DNA of 42,393 nucleotides from Algoriphagus sp. (GTDB lineage: Bacteria > Bacteroidota > Bacteroidia > Cytophagales > Cyclobacteriaceae), in contig JAMNXQ010000014.1 in assembly GCA_023653075.1 (NCBI GenBank), positions 1 to 42,393 of the forward strand. Direction: 5' to 3'. Shown here in pieces: positions 1 through 7,808 of this stretch (positions are counted from its first letter, which is position 1; the number at the start of each line of letters is the position of its first letter). Position numbers and translations under genes: made by a program. Below the pieces are notes generated by a model, which did no database searches, was not told where the DNA came from, and worked only from the letters and a program-made list of their open reading frames with translations.

Positions 1-10
1 AGATAACCTG

Positions 11-35
11 TACATTTGCAATCCGAAAGGAGGTG
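11..35 (+). promoter_or_regulatory. rpsU -7 promoter box and full-length Shine-Dalgarno
   Basis: TACATTTG at 11-18 matches the Bacteroidota -7 box TAnnTTTG; the -33 box would lie outside the window. At 25-35 lies GAAAGGAGGTG, an 11-base perfect complement to the expected 3' end of 16S rRNA, ending 7 bases before the ATG at 43. No other gene start inspected here has a comparable Shine-Dalgarno. In Flavobacterium the anti-Shine-Dalgarno is known to be sequestered by ribosomal proteins including bS21, and rpsU is known to keep a strong Shine-Dalgarno that allows autoregulation. The site fits that model. Confidence 0.75.
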
Positions 36-42
36 TACAGCT

Positions 43-237
43 ATGATCATAATCAACATTAAAGAAAACGAATCTATCGATAAGGCGCTTAAGCGTTTTA
101 AGAAGAAGTTTGACAAAACCGGTGCGGTTCGTGAATTGAGAGCCCGTCAAGCATTTACTAAGCCTTCTGTAAAGAGAAGAGATCAAGTAATTAAGGCTGC
201 GTATAAGCAAAAACTTCAGAATGAATTCATGAAGTAA
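43..237 (+). CDS. rpsU: 30S ribosomal protein bS21
   Basis: This 64-residue basic protein belongs to the small ribosomal subunit, where bS21 sits near the 3' end of 16S rRNA. Family features visible are the N-terminal strand and INIKENESIDKAL-type segment, followed by an arginine/lysine-rich helical tail (KRFKKK near residue 20, KRRD near residue 45). An upstream in-frame ATG at 16 was rejected because the Shine-Dalgarno at 25-35 lies inside that extension and points to the ATG at 43. A strong intrinsic terminator follows at 263-290, so the gene is probably monocistronic. In Bacteroidota the protein also helps hide the anti-Shine-Dalgarno, so this gene probably regulates itself through its leader. 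Confidence 0.95.
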   Translation: MIIINIKENESIDKALKRFKKKFDKTGAVRELRARQAFTKPSVKRRDQVIKAAYKQKLQNEFMK

Positions 238-262
238 GCGAAATCCGCCTACCCATATCAAG

Positions 263-290
263 CACCAACTTTCAGTTGGTGTTTTTTTTT
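263..290 (+). terminator. Intrinsic terminator after rpsU
   Basis: A perfect 8-bp stem (CACCAACT at 263-270, AGTTGGTG at 274-281) with a 3-base loop is followed by nine T residues at 282-290. Confidence 0.92.
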
Positions 291-322
291 GCTTTTCCTT
301 TTGCTACTATCAAATTGATTCT

Positions 323-468
323 GATTATCCGCTTTGTCACCAGTAAGCGAAGAAAAATAAGGTTTGAAGTTCACCTAGGTAAGCTGTGGTCTGTGGACAG
401 TCGTCAGTCGACGATTATCCGCAAAAATTCAACTAGACTTTAAGCTACTGGTGTGTTTGCGGATAATC
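323..468 (+). repeat. E145 intergenic element, copy A
   Basis: One of four related 143-146 bp elements in the window. It begins GATTATCC (323-330), carries the shared block AAGGTTTGAAGTT around 359-371, then four consecutive heptamers of the form GTSRWCN at 385-412, an internal GATTATCCGC at 413-422, about 34 variable bases, and ends TTGCGGATAATC (457-468). The internal decamer and the 3' end are inverted copies and could form a 10-12 bp stem. It fills most of the rpsU-xerC spacer; the rest of the spacer (291-322 and 469-548) shows nothing I can name. No ORF is present. Its TTGCGGATAATC end points toward xerC, 80 bp away. Confidence 0.85.
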
Positions 469-548
469 ATAAAATTGATTTTTAGGAATTGACTTTTTGC
501 ACAAAAGGAATCCGATTAATTCCTTATCTTAAGTAGCAAATTGGTCCC

Positions 549-1433
549 ATGATTGATTCTTTTATCAACTACCTCGAATACGAAAAACGGAGCAGCCCAC
601 ATACGGTGCTCGCCTACCGTAAGGATTTGGAGCAAGCACAGGAGTTTGTCCAGCTTTCCTTTTCCATCGAGGACCTCTCCCAATGTACACATCCTGACCT
701 ACGGGCTTGGATCATCGACCTGGTGGAGCAAGGCATGAGCCAGACTACGGTCAACCGAAAGTTGGCAACCCTGCGCTCCTACTACAAGTTTTTGATGCGC
801 TCCAAAATCATTCTCAAGGATCCCACCTACAAGTTAAAGTCGCTGAAAACCCCGAAAAAGCTTCCGGAGTTTTTGCAGGAAACCACCATCGAATCCGTTC
901 TGGAAGAAGAGGTCTATGCGCCCACCTTTGAAGGGCAACGGGACCGGATGGTACTGGAGTTTCTCTACCTCACAGGGGTACGTCTATCTGAGCTCACCGC
1001 CTTGAAATGGAAAGACATTCAGCTCTTTGACGAACAGGTCAAGGTGCTCGGAAAAAGACAAAAGGAACGAATCATCCCGCTTACCAAATCCTTGATCAGC
1101 CACATTGCGGATTACAAAAAGGTAGTGGAAGCACATTTCAACTCCGTGCAAGGGGAAGACTACTTTATCCGAAGTAATAAAGGAGAAAAGGCCTATTCCA
1201 TGCTGATCTACCGCATCGTGAAGCAGTACCTCGATCTTTTTGCACAAAATTCGAAACGAAGCCCCCACTTGTTACGTCATACCTTTGCAACGCACCTATT
1301 GAACAAAGGGGCAGACTTGAATGCGGTCAAGGATTTACTCGGCCATGCCAACCTCGCCGCTACCCAAGTCTATACCCACAACTCCATGGAAAAACTCAAG
1401 GCTGTGTTTGAACAAGCACACCCGAAAGCATAA
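549..1433 (+). CDS. xerC: Tyrosine recombinase XerC
   Basis: This 294-residue protein is a site-specific tyrosine recombinase of the XerC type, which with XerD resolves chromosome dimers at dif. The N-terminal SAM-like core-binding domain covers about residues 1-85 and the catalytic domain about 105-290. The catalytic set is complete by position: Arg145 (TGVRLSEL), Lys169 (LGKRQKER), His240 and Arg243 (PHLLRHTF), His266 (LLGHANL) and the nucleophile Tyr275 (QVYTH). Length is normal for XerC. The ATG at 549 is the first in frame. hpf follows after 34 bp in the same direction, a common Bacteroidota arrangement. XerC rather than XerD is chosen from this context, since the motifs alone do not separate the two. 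Confidence 0.9.
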   Translation: MIDSFINYLEYEKRSSPHTVLAYRKDLEQAQEFVQLSFSIEDLSQCTHPDLRAWIIDLVEQGMSQTTVNRKLATLRSYYKFLMRSKIILKDPTYKLKSLKTPKKLPEFLQETTIESVLEEEVYAPTFEGQRDRMVLEFLYLTGVRLSELTALKWKDIQLFDEQVKVLGKRQKERIIPLTKSLISHIADYKKVVEAHFNSVQGEDYFIRSNKGEKAYSMLIYRIVKQYLDLFAQNSKRSPHLLRHTFATHLLNKGADLNAVKDLLGHANLAATQVYTHNSMEKLKAVFEQAHPKA

Positions 1434-1467
1434 GTATTCACATGTTTAACCCTTAACTCCCCAAACG

Positions 1468-1770
1468 ATGAAACTACAGATGCATTCCATTCACTTCGAC
1501 GCAGATCAGAAATTGATTGATTTCATTCAGAAAAAGGCAGACAAGCTGGACACCTTTTTCGATAGCATTTTGGATGGGGAGGTGTTTTTGAGGCTAGATA
1601 AAAACGAGAAAAATCAAAACAAGCTCGTGGAGATCAAATTGAATGTGCCAGGTAAACAGTTTTTCGCCAAACACCAAGACGACTCCTTCGAAGCGGCTGC
1701 AGATGAAGCGATAGAGGGATTGCGAACACAACTTCATAAATACAAGGAGAAAATCGTACTCTCCAAGTAA
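1468..1770 (+). CDS. hpf: Ribosome hibernation promoting factor, short form
   Basis: This 100-residue protein belongs to the HPF/RaiA family, which binds the decoding region of stationary-phase ribosomes and inactivates them. It shows the family pattern: a first strand (LQMHSIHFDADQKL), helix 1 (IDFIQKKADKLDTFFD), alternating strands, and a second helix (SFEAAADEAIEGLRTQLHKYKEK). There is no C-terminal dimerisation domain, so this is the short form. It lies 34 bp after xerC, probably in the same transcript, and is closed by a terminator at 1781-1815. Confidence 0.9.
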   Translation: MKLQMHSIHFDADQKLIDFIQKKADKLDTFFDSILDGEVFLRLDKNEKNQNKLVEIKLNVPGKQFFAKHQDDSFEAAADEAIEGLRTQLHKYKEKIVLSK

Positions 1771-1780
1771 TGGACCTTAG

Positions 1781-1815
1781 CCCCGGAAGTAACACTTTCC
1801 GGGGTTATTTTTTTT
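1781..1815 (+). terminator. Intrinsic terminator after hpf
   Basis: Stem CCCCGGAA (1781-1788) pairs with TTCCGGGG (1797-1804) across an 8-base loop, followed by a T-rich tract to 1814. The T tract overlaps the end of the convergent GT39 gene. Confidence 0.9.
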
Positions 1816-3463
1816 CAAGCAAGAAATAGGTTCTACCCTGCATTACCCGAAGTTCCTCTCGCTCTGCTGAACTGCTTGCCCGAATAAAGTCTGGAATTGC
1901 TTTCGAATCTAAATCAGTGCTTGCCACCTTCACAGTATAGCCTAAGGTATCCCATTCGGAAAGTAAACGGTCCTCCAGGATCAAGTACCTGAAGTCTTTG
2001 GCTTCTTCCTTCCATCCGTCCCGTGAGAGGTCTACTAGGTCGTAGGCAGGACCCAAACTCATTCGAATTTTACTCCCCACATGTAGGTTTCCTGCAAAAC
2101 CAATGGGAGCATCCACCCCCAGCTGTTCCACTGCCTGTTTCGCCTGTACCCCTTGATGCGGCAAGGAAATCAAACGCGTAATGCCACTCACTTGGAAGAA
2201 CAGAAATAGGATGGAAAGCGCAAACACTTTTGGAGGAAGGACAGCAGACTGAAGAAGTGCCCATACCTTATACCCTAAAAATAAAACCCCGAAAGCAAGA
2301 TAGACGAAGGACCAACTATCCCCTGAGCCAGTTCCAAGCAGCCAGGCATTCACTCCGACCACAAGCGCCACCAAAGAAAGTAGTAAAACTGCGGCTACCT
2401 TCAGCCCTTTTGCTCGATCTAAGCCACCTCCACGAACCAGAATCCAAGCAAGCCATAGCGCCAACACCGGCGCGACGGGCAACAGGTAGCGCTCGTAAAA
2501 TTTGCTCGTAAGCGCACCCATTCCTACAATTGCTAATCCCCAGAGCAGCGCAAAAGCAAAAAATTGCGGGTTCTCCTTCCAGGCAGTCGCCAAAGTACTT
2601 TTCAGTTTTGGGATCGCCAAAGCTACCCAAGGGAGAAACATGCCTACCAAGAGAAGAGATGCCACCGTTCCATTTTGGAGTACCAGCAACACCCGAGACG
2701 TCACACGCGTACCCACCTGATCTTCCAAGAAACTGGCAAGAAAGACAGGGCCATGGAGCTGCCAAATGGCGACAAACCAAAACAAAGCAATGCCTAGTGC
2801 TACAAGCAGGGCAGGGAGGTACAGCAATTTTTTCCAAGAAACCCGCTGCCAGGGATTGAATCGTAAATACAAGATGCCTATGCCGCCTAAAGCCACGGCT
2901 GGAAGCCCCTTCACTTCAAAGGCCAAAGCCAAGCCTAGGTACAGCAGCCATAGAAACTTGCTCTTTGCCTGCTCTCCATCACGGAGAAGCCCTGCAAAGC
3001 CAATCGCACTGCCTGTAAGGGTCAGCACCAAGAGCACATCGGGTATGGAGCGCGTAGCAGCAAAAATGAGAATGGGATTGGAGGCAGAGATCAAGGCTGT
3101 AGTTCCTGCAATCCTCCGGTCCCCAAATACCGTTTTACCAAGGAGGTAGGTGAGGCCAACGGTAGCTGCTCCCGCCAGCAAAAAAAAGAAACGGGAACCG
3201 AAGGCATGCACTCCAAAGAGTTTGAATCCTGCGAGCACCGCCCAATAGGTCAAGATGGGTTTTTTGAAACGCAACTCCCCAGAACCCAAGTAGGTGGTCA
3301 GGTAATCCCCCGTTTGCAGCATTTTTACTGCAGCATCCCGATAGTAAATTTCATCCGGGTAATGCAGGTGAAAATCCAACGCAAATGGTCCCACCAGGCT
3401 ACAAAAAAGGAGTAGCAGCACCCAGGGATTGGAGATTACGGCAGAAGTTGGAGCAGCGCGCAT
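1805..3463 (-). CDS. GT39/ArnT-like membrane glycosyltransferase
   Basis: This 552-residue polytopic membrane protein resembles the GT39 dolichyl-P-mannose/ArnT superfamily, which transfers a sugar from a polyprenyl-phosphate carrier to a target on the outer face of the inner membrane. The first membrane segment (residues 13-30) is followed by an acidic loop with Asp37-Glu38 (YPDEIYYRDAA), where the family binds metal and the catalytic base lies, then KKPILTYW and about a dozen hydrophobic segments. The C-terminal 100 residues form a soluble tail. The frame extends to a TTG at 3469, but the ATG at 3463 is preceded by a TATCTTTG box. It is divergent from a polyprenyl-phosphate GT2 gene that could supply its donor. 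Sugar and acceptor cannot be read from sequence. Confidence 0.8.
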   Translation of the reverse strand: MRAAPTSAVISNPWVLLLLFCSLVGPFALDFHLHYPDEIYYRDAAVKMLQTGDYLTTYLGSGELRFKKPILTYWAVLAGFKLFGVHAFGSRFFFLLAGAATVGLTYLLGKTVFGDRRIAGTTALISASNPILIFAATRSIPDVLLVLTLTGSAIGFAGLLRDGEQAKSKFLWLLYLGLALAFEVKGLPAVALGGIGILYLRFNPWQRVSWKKLLYLPALLVALGIALFWFVAIWQLHGPVFLASFLEDQVGTRVTSRVLLVLQNGTVASLLLVGMFLPWVALAIPKLKSTLATAWKENPQFFAFALLWGLAIVGMGALTSKFYERYLLPVAPVLALWLAWILVRGGGLDRAKGLKVAAVLLLSLVALVVGVNAWLLGTGSGDSWSFVYLAFGVLFLGYKVWALLQSAVLPPKVFALSILFLFFQVSGITRLISLPHQGVQAKQAVEQLGVDAPIGFAGNLHVGSKIRMSLGPAYDLVDLSRDGWKEEAKDFRYLILEDRLLSEWDTLGYTVKVASTDLDSKAIPDFIRASSSAEREELRVMQGRTYFLLEKK

Positions 3464-3466
3464 GCC

Positions 3467-3474
3467 CAAAGATA
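3467..3474 (-). promoter_or_regulatory. -7 box for the GT39 gene
   Basis: TATCTTTG on the minus strand lies only 3 bases before the ATG at 3463. No clear -33 TTG is visible at the usual distance, so this is a moderate call. If used, the transcript would start at or within the first codons. Confidence 0.45.
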
Positions 3475-3525
3475 CAGCAGGTAGCTGGGATTTTTGGAGG
3501 GTTTTGTTGCAAAAACAAGAAGCAT

Positions 3526-3557
3526 TTTGACCAAATGGCTTTTAAAAGGTACTTTTG
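3526..3557 (+). promoter_or_regulatory. Promoter of the GT2 gene (-33 TTTG, -7 TACTTTTG)
   Basis: TTTG at 3526-3529, a 20-base spacer and TACTTTTG at 3550-3557 match the Bacteroidota TTTG/N19-21/TAnnTTTG pattern. The implied transcript start lies just upstream of the ATG at 3575 and argues against the longer reading frame from 3494. Confidence 0.7.
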
Positions 3558-3574
3558 AGGATTCCTTTGCTCCT

Positions 3575-4537
3575 ATGAACCAGCCACTTTTATCCGTAGT
3601 CATCACCGTCTTCAACGAAGAGGATAACATCCAGCCCCTACTGCAAGCCACCTATACCGCGCTAGCGGGGATGGACTATGAGGTCATCTTGGTAGAGGAT
3701 GGAAGCACTGATCGCACGGTAGCGGAAGTTAAAAAATACGCGAATACCCGAACCAAGCTGGTGATTTTTAACCGCAATTACGGCCAAACCACCGCCTTGG
3801 CAGCAGGAATAGACCAGGCCACTGGCCAATACATTGCAACCATGGATGGGGATTTGCAAAATGATCCAACCGACATCCCTGGAATGCTCCAAAAAGCAAT
3901 CGACGAGGAATGGGATGTAGTAGCAGGCCGTAGGGCCAATCGAAAAGATGGTTTCGTACTTCGAAAAATCCCTTCCAAAATCGCCAACTGGATCATTCGA
4001 AATTCGACAAACGTACACCTCAAGGACTATGGCTGTACGCTTCGGGTGTACAAGGCCGACATCGCCCAAAACATGGGACTTTATGGGGAGCTCCACCGAT
4101 TTATCCCCGTGCTGGCCAAGCAACAGGGTGCTAAAATGACGGAGGTGGATGTCAAGCACCATCCACGAATTCACGGTACCTCCAAATACGGACTCAGTCG
4201 CACCTTCAAGGTGATGGCCGACTTGATCCTGATGCTGTTTTTTCAAAAATATTTTCAGCGCCCCATCCACCTCTTTGGTGGGCTTGGGCTACTTGCCTTC
4301 CTCCTAGGAGGGATGATCAATGTGTACCTTTTGGTGCTCAAAATCATGGGCGAGGACATCTGGGGACGCCCCATTCTGATCCTAGGATTCATGTTGATCC
4401 TGGCAGGGATTCAGCTGATCACTACAGGAATCATTGCGGAGATTATCGTGCGCACCTATTTTGAATCTCAGGACAAAAAAACCTACCGCATCAAATCTTT
4501 GTACACCGGAGAACAGGAAGTTTCCCAATCCAACTAG
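3575..4537 (+). CDS. GT2 polyprenyl-phosphate glycosyltransferase (ArnC/GtrB-like)
   Basis: This 320-residue GT2 enzyme probably links a nucleotide-activated sugar to undecaprenyl phosphate at the cytoplasmic face of the membrane. The GT-A domain starts SVVITVFNEEDN (residues 7-18), with LVEDGSTDRT at 39-48 and the metal-binding Asp91-Gly-Asp93 in a TMDGDLQNDP motif. Two C-terminal membrane helices (about 235-260 and 268-298) match the ArnC/GtrB/DPM1-like layout. The ATG at 3575 is preferred over one at 3494 because a good promoter lies between them. It is followed after 33 bp by a flippase-like membrane gene and is divergent from the GT39 gene, which fits a carrier-lipid sugar transfer pathway. 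Confidence 0.88.
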   Translation: MNQPLLSVVITVFNEEDNIQPLLQATYTALAGMDYEVILVEDGSTDRTVAEVKKYANTRTKLVIFNRNYGQTTALAAGIDQATGQYIATMDGDLQNDPTDIPGMLQKAIDEEWDVVAGRRANRKDGFVLRKIPSKIANWIIRNSTNVHLKDYGCTLRVYKADIAQNMGLYGELHRFIPVLAKQQGAKMTEVDVKHHPRIHGTSKYGLSRTFKVMADLILMLFFQKYFQRPIHLFGGLGLLAFLLGGMINVYLLVLKIMGEDIWGRPILILGFMLILAGIQLITTGIIAEIIVRTYFESQDKKTYRIKSLYTGEQEVSQSN

Positions 4538-4570
4538 CCTACATCGCTAGTTAAAAAAACGCAGCCTCTC

Positions 4571-5443
4571 GTGAGCCAACTGAAAAACCAGCTGAAAACA
4601 GCGCTAAAGATTCTCCTAACCGGAGCAGCCCTGTACCTGGTATTTCAAAAAATCGACACGGCTCAACTTTTTGAACTTTCCAAAAATTTGTCCTGGCCCT
4701 GGCTGCTTCCAGCCATCGCCTTTTTTGTGGGGAGCAAGGTGGCTACTGCCATTCGGCTCAACCATTATTTTGGGAACATTCACATTTCTTTAAGTTTCTG
4801 GGAAAATTGGCAGCTTTACCTCATCGGCATGTTCTACAACCTATTCCTCCCAGGGGGAATTGGTGGAGACGGTTACAAGGTCTATCTCTTGAATAAAGAG
4901 TTTAAAACGCCAGTCAAAGAACTGTTGAAAGCAAGCCTGCTGGATCGATTTGGGGGGCTGATTGCCATTCTTGGGTTGCTTTTTGGTATTCTTCTCCTGA
5001 TTGAAATCCCGCTACCTCTTGGCGAGCCTTGGGCAATCAATGCGCTGCTACTTGCCGGATTGTTAGGCGTTTTCCCTGGATTTTGGCTACTTCAAAAATG
5101 GTTCTTCCCCAATTTTCTCTCCTCCTTTTGGCAGGGAATCTTCTGGTCCTTGCTAGGACAATTGGCACAAATGGCCGCTGTGGTCTGCTTGCTACTGGCT
5201 CTTGGGGTGCAGGATAAAATGCTGGCTTACCAAGGGGTGTTTCTCCTTTCCTCTCTGGTGGCAGTGTTGCCCTTGACCATTGGAGGAGTAGGAGCTCGGG
5301 AACTTGTAATGGTCTACGCCCATGGCTATGCAGGGATTGAGGAAAGCGTGGCGGTAGCCATTAGCCTACTCTTTTTCTTGATTACTGCGGGCACTTCTTT
5401 GGTAGGAGCCTTTGTAAAGCGAACTCCCGTAACCAAAGTCTAG
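4571..5443 (+). CDS. UPF0104 / lysylphosphatidylglycerol synthase TM-domain (flippase-like) protein
   Basis: This 290-residue integral membrane protein belongs to the UPF0104/LPG_synthase_TM family, whose members share the flippase domain of MprF but lack its synthetase domain. Visible signatures are NLFLPGGIGGDGYKVYLL near residue 95, the LLDRFGGL segment near 125, and GGVGARELVMVYAHGYAGI near 235, with about eight hydrophobic segments. The start is a GTG at 4571, 33 bp after the GT2 stop, so the two genes are probably co-transcribed. Such proteins often sit beside GT2 genes. A role in moving or presenting a lipid-linked sugar is inference; the substrate is unknown. Confidence 0.8.
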   Translation: MSQLKNQLKTALKILLTGAALYLVFQKIDTAQLFELSKNLSWPWLLPAIAFFVGSKVATAIRLNHYFGNIHISLSFWENWQLYLIGMFYNLFLPGGIGGDGYKVYLLNKEFKTPVKELLKASLLDRFGGLIAILGLLFGILLLIEIPLPLGEPWAINALLLAGLLGVFPGFWLLQKWFFPNFLSSFWQGIFWSLLGQLAQMAAVVCLLLALGVQDKMLAYQGVFLLSSLVAVLPLTIGGVGARELVMVYAHGYAGIEESVAVAISLLFFLITAGTSLVGAFVKRTPVTKV

Positions 5444-5508
5444 GCAGGCCATTCGAATCCAGCACTTTGGATGGCAGGAAATGGCCTCCTTTAAAAAGGA
5501 ATATTTTC

Positions 5509-5516
5509 TACCTTTG
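5509..5516 (+). promoter_or_regulatory. -7 box for pyrF
   Basis: TACCTTTG, a match to TAnnTTTG, lies 17 bases before the pyrF ATG. A -33 TTG at standard spacing is not evident. Confidence 0.5.
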
Positions 5517-5533
5517 TAGCGATAGAACTGCCC

Positions 5534-6352
5534 ATGACTAGAGCCGAACTTTTTGCCCAAATCCAACAAAAATCTTCCTTTCTCTGTGTAGGATTGGATC
5601 CAGACTTGGAAAAACTCCCCGCACACCTCCAAAATGAGGCCGACCCGATTTTCTCATTCTGTCAGCAAATCATTGAAGAAACGGCAGACTTTGCGGTAGC
5701 CTATAAACCCAACACGGCTTTTTTTGAAGCCCAGGGGGCAAAAGGCTGGGAAACACTCGCCAAGGTAGAAGCATTGATTCCAAAGCACATCTTTTCGATT
5801 GCGGATGCCAAGCGAGGCGACATTGGCAATACCGCCACGCGTTATGCCGAAGCATTTTTTACCCACATGAACTTCGATTCCATTACTGTAGCCCCCTACA
5901 TGGGCAAGGACTCCGTGACTCCCTTTTTGGAGTTTGAAGGAAAGTGGGTCATTCTCCTTGCGCTGACTTCCAATCCAGGATCATTGGATTTTCAACTCCT
6001 TCAAGACGCTTCTGGCAAAGCGCTTTACCAGACCGTACTTGAAAAAAGTCAGGAATGGGGAAGCCCCGAAAACCTCATGTATGTGGTGGGTGCCACCCGA
6101 GGCGAACTGATTGGGGAAGTGCGCAAGCAGGTGCCCGAGCATTTCTTCTTGGTGCCTGGTGTAGGTGCACAAGGCGGCAGCTTGGCCGATGTGGCTCGAT
6201 TTGGGATGAACTCCCATTGCGGTCTACTTGTCAACTCGAGTCGAGGAATCATCTATGCTTCCAAGGAAAAGGATTTTGCGAAAGTAGCACGTAGAGAAGC
6301 GCAGAAACTTCAGGAAGAAATGCGCGAACTCCTCGATCGCTATTTGAAGTAA
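5534..6352 (+). CDS. pyrF: Orotidine 5'-phosphate decarboxylase, subfamily 2
   Basis: This 272-residue cytosolic enzyme decarboxylates OMP to UMP, the last step of de novo pyrimidine synthesis. The N-terminal [14 protein letters not shown] segment (residues 16-29) and the catalytic [11 protein letters not shown] block (Asp91, Lys93, Asp96) are intact, and the C-terminal VPGVGAQGG phosphate loop is present near residue 205. The length and the [11 protein letters not shown] block assign it to the longer subfamily 2 rather than the 230-residue E. coli type. The ATG at 5534 is supported by the -7 box upstream. Confidence 0.95.
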   Translation: MTRAELFAQIQQKSSFLCVGLDPDLEKLPAHLQNEADPIFSFCQQIIEETADFAVAYKPNTAFFEAQGAKGWETLAKVEALIPKHIFSIADAKRGDIGNTATRYAEAFFTHMNFDSITVAPYMGKDSVTPFLEFEGKWVILLALTSNPGSLDFQLLQDASGKALYQTVLEKSQEWGSPENLMYVVGATRGELIGEVRKQVPEHFFLVPGVGAQGGSLADVARFGMNSHCGLLVNSSRGIIYASKEKDFAKVARREAQKLQEEMRELLDRYLK

Positions 6353-6455
6353 GCCACTCCAAGTTTCAGATTCCAATTTTTTAAAGTAGCACCTAACCCC
6401 TTGCATTCGAGCGAGTTGTTGGCTATATTCCAATTGCTTTTTAACCTTATTTTTT

Positions 6456-7751
6456 ATGGACTTTAAAGAAGACTTTTTACAGTTGGTATGGAAATACCAG
6501 TACTTTGACCGCAAAAATCTAACGACCACCGATGGACAAGCCCTTGAAATTCTTCAAGCCGGCCACTCCAATGCGTTAGAAGGTCCTGATTTTCGAAATG
6601 CATCGGTAGTCATTGGAGGTCTCACCTTTCACGGCCATGTGGAAGTGCATCGGCAGGCTTCTGAATGGAACCAGCATGCACACGATACAGACCCCGCATA
6701 CAATCCCGTTGTCCTGCATTTAGTTTGGGAAAATGACCGACAAGTATACCGGCAGGACGGTACCCCTATGCCTACGGTGGAGTTGAAAGGAAAGATCTAC
6801 CTGGATATTTGGCGCAACTACCAGCAATTGCTCGATTTTCAAATTGACCTTCCCTGTGCCCATGCCCTCGCAACTGTTCCGGAAATTCTTCGCTTTTCCG
6901 CCTCCGAAAAGGCCTTGGTCGAACGCCTCCACGAAAAATCCCAAGGAGTACTAGCAGTGCTTCGGGCCACGCAAGGGGACTGGGAAGAGACAGCCTACCG
7001 CTGGCTTTTTCGTTGCTTTGGCTACCACACCAACCGTCTGCCCATGGAAGAACTGGGCCAATTGCTTCCCTACACACTGCTGAAAAGACACCGAGAGCAG
7101 CTGCAGCACCTAGAGGCCATGCTCTTGGGGCAGGCAGGCCTACTGCCTGAGGACTCGGAGGATTCCTATGTGCAGCAACTCAAAAAAGACCATGATTTTT
7201 ATCAGACAAAATACGGCTGGTCTACGCGGCTTTCGCGGCAGCATTGGACTTTTCTGGGCGCTCGGCCGGCCAACTTCCCTACCCTGCGGCTGGCCCAGCT
7301 CGCAACCGTCTTGGCACAAGCCCCGCATTTGCTCTCCACAATTTTGGACGAATCTGGCGACTTGAGCACGTTTCGGAAAATCTTCCAAAGCGCACCCTCC
7401 CCCTATTGGCGTCAGCACTATACCTTTGGCAAGCCAAGTAGCAAGACCACTTCAAATGGGCTCTCTGAGCAAAGTGTGCAACTTTTACTAATTAATTTTG
7501 TGCTCCCCATCTGGTTTGCCTATGGGGAATTCCACGGCCAGGAGGAGTGGAAAGAGCGTTGCTTTTCCCTACTTCAAAGCCTCCCTGCCGAGCAAAATTA
7601 CATCCTCCGAAGGTTTGTGAACCATGCCTGGAGTCCGAGTACGGCCTTTGATTCCCAAGGCATGCTCGAGTTGTACCGGAGGTATTGCAGTGCCCAAAAA
7701 TGTTTGTCCTGCAAAATCGGCCAAAGCCTACTCCGAAGCCCTTCCAAATGA
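6456..7751 (+). CDS. DUF2851 family protein
   Basis: This 431-residue protein matches the DUF2851 family, which I know mainly from Bacteroidota. The characteristic N-terminal block reads LEILQAGHSNALEGPDF near residue 30 and continues with a HGHVEVH motif and a conserved NPVVLHLVW strand. The first 120 residues look like a compact beta domain with conserved His/Glu/Asp that could bind metal; the rest is helical with no recognised motif. A C-terminal Cys-x-x-Cys (CLSCKIG) is present. Function is unknown. It lies 103 bp after pyrF and 57 bp before the NeuD-like gene, whose promoter overlaps its end. Confidence 0.82.
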   Translation: MDFKEDFLQLVWKYQYFDRKNLTTTDGQALEILQAGHSNALEGPDFRNASVVIGGLTFHGHVEVHRQASEWNQHAHDTDPAYNPVVLHLVWENDRQVYRQDGTPMPTVELKGKIYLDIWRNYQQLLDFQIDLPCAHALATVPEILRFSASEKALVERLHEKSQGVLAVLRATQGDWEETAYRWLFRCFGYHTNRLPMEELGQLLPYTLLKRHREQLQHLEAMLLGQAGLLPEDSEDSYVQQLKKDHDFYQTKYGWSTRLSRQHWTFLGARPANFPTLRLAQLATVLAQAPHLLSTILDESGDLSTFRKIFQSAPSPYWRQHYTFGKPSSKTTSNGLSEQSVQLLLINFVLPIWFAYGEFHGQEEWKERCFSLLQSLPAEQNYILRRFVNHAWSPSTAFDSQGMLELYRRYCSAQKCLSCKIGQSLLRSPSK

Positions 7752-7755
7752 ACCG

Positions 7756-7786
7756 TTGGACAAACCCCACAATTCCTGTATTTTTG
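7756..7786 (+). promoter_or_regulatory. Promoter of the NeuD-like gene
   Basis: TTG at 7756-7758, a 20-base spacer and TATTTTTG at 7779-7786 fit the Bacteroidota promoter consensus. The promoter starts 5 bases after the DUF2851 stop and ends 22 bases before the next ATG. Confidence 0.7.
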
Positions 7787-7808
7787 CATCGATTACATCA
7801 AAATACCC

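Noticed and set aside
323..468. E145 copy A as the dif site for the neighbouring xerC
   Set aside because: dif is about 28 bp with two 11-bp arms and a 6-bp centre; the E145 arms are far apart and the element occurs in at least four copies.
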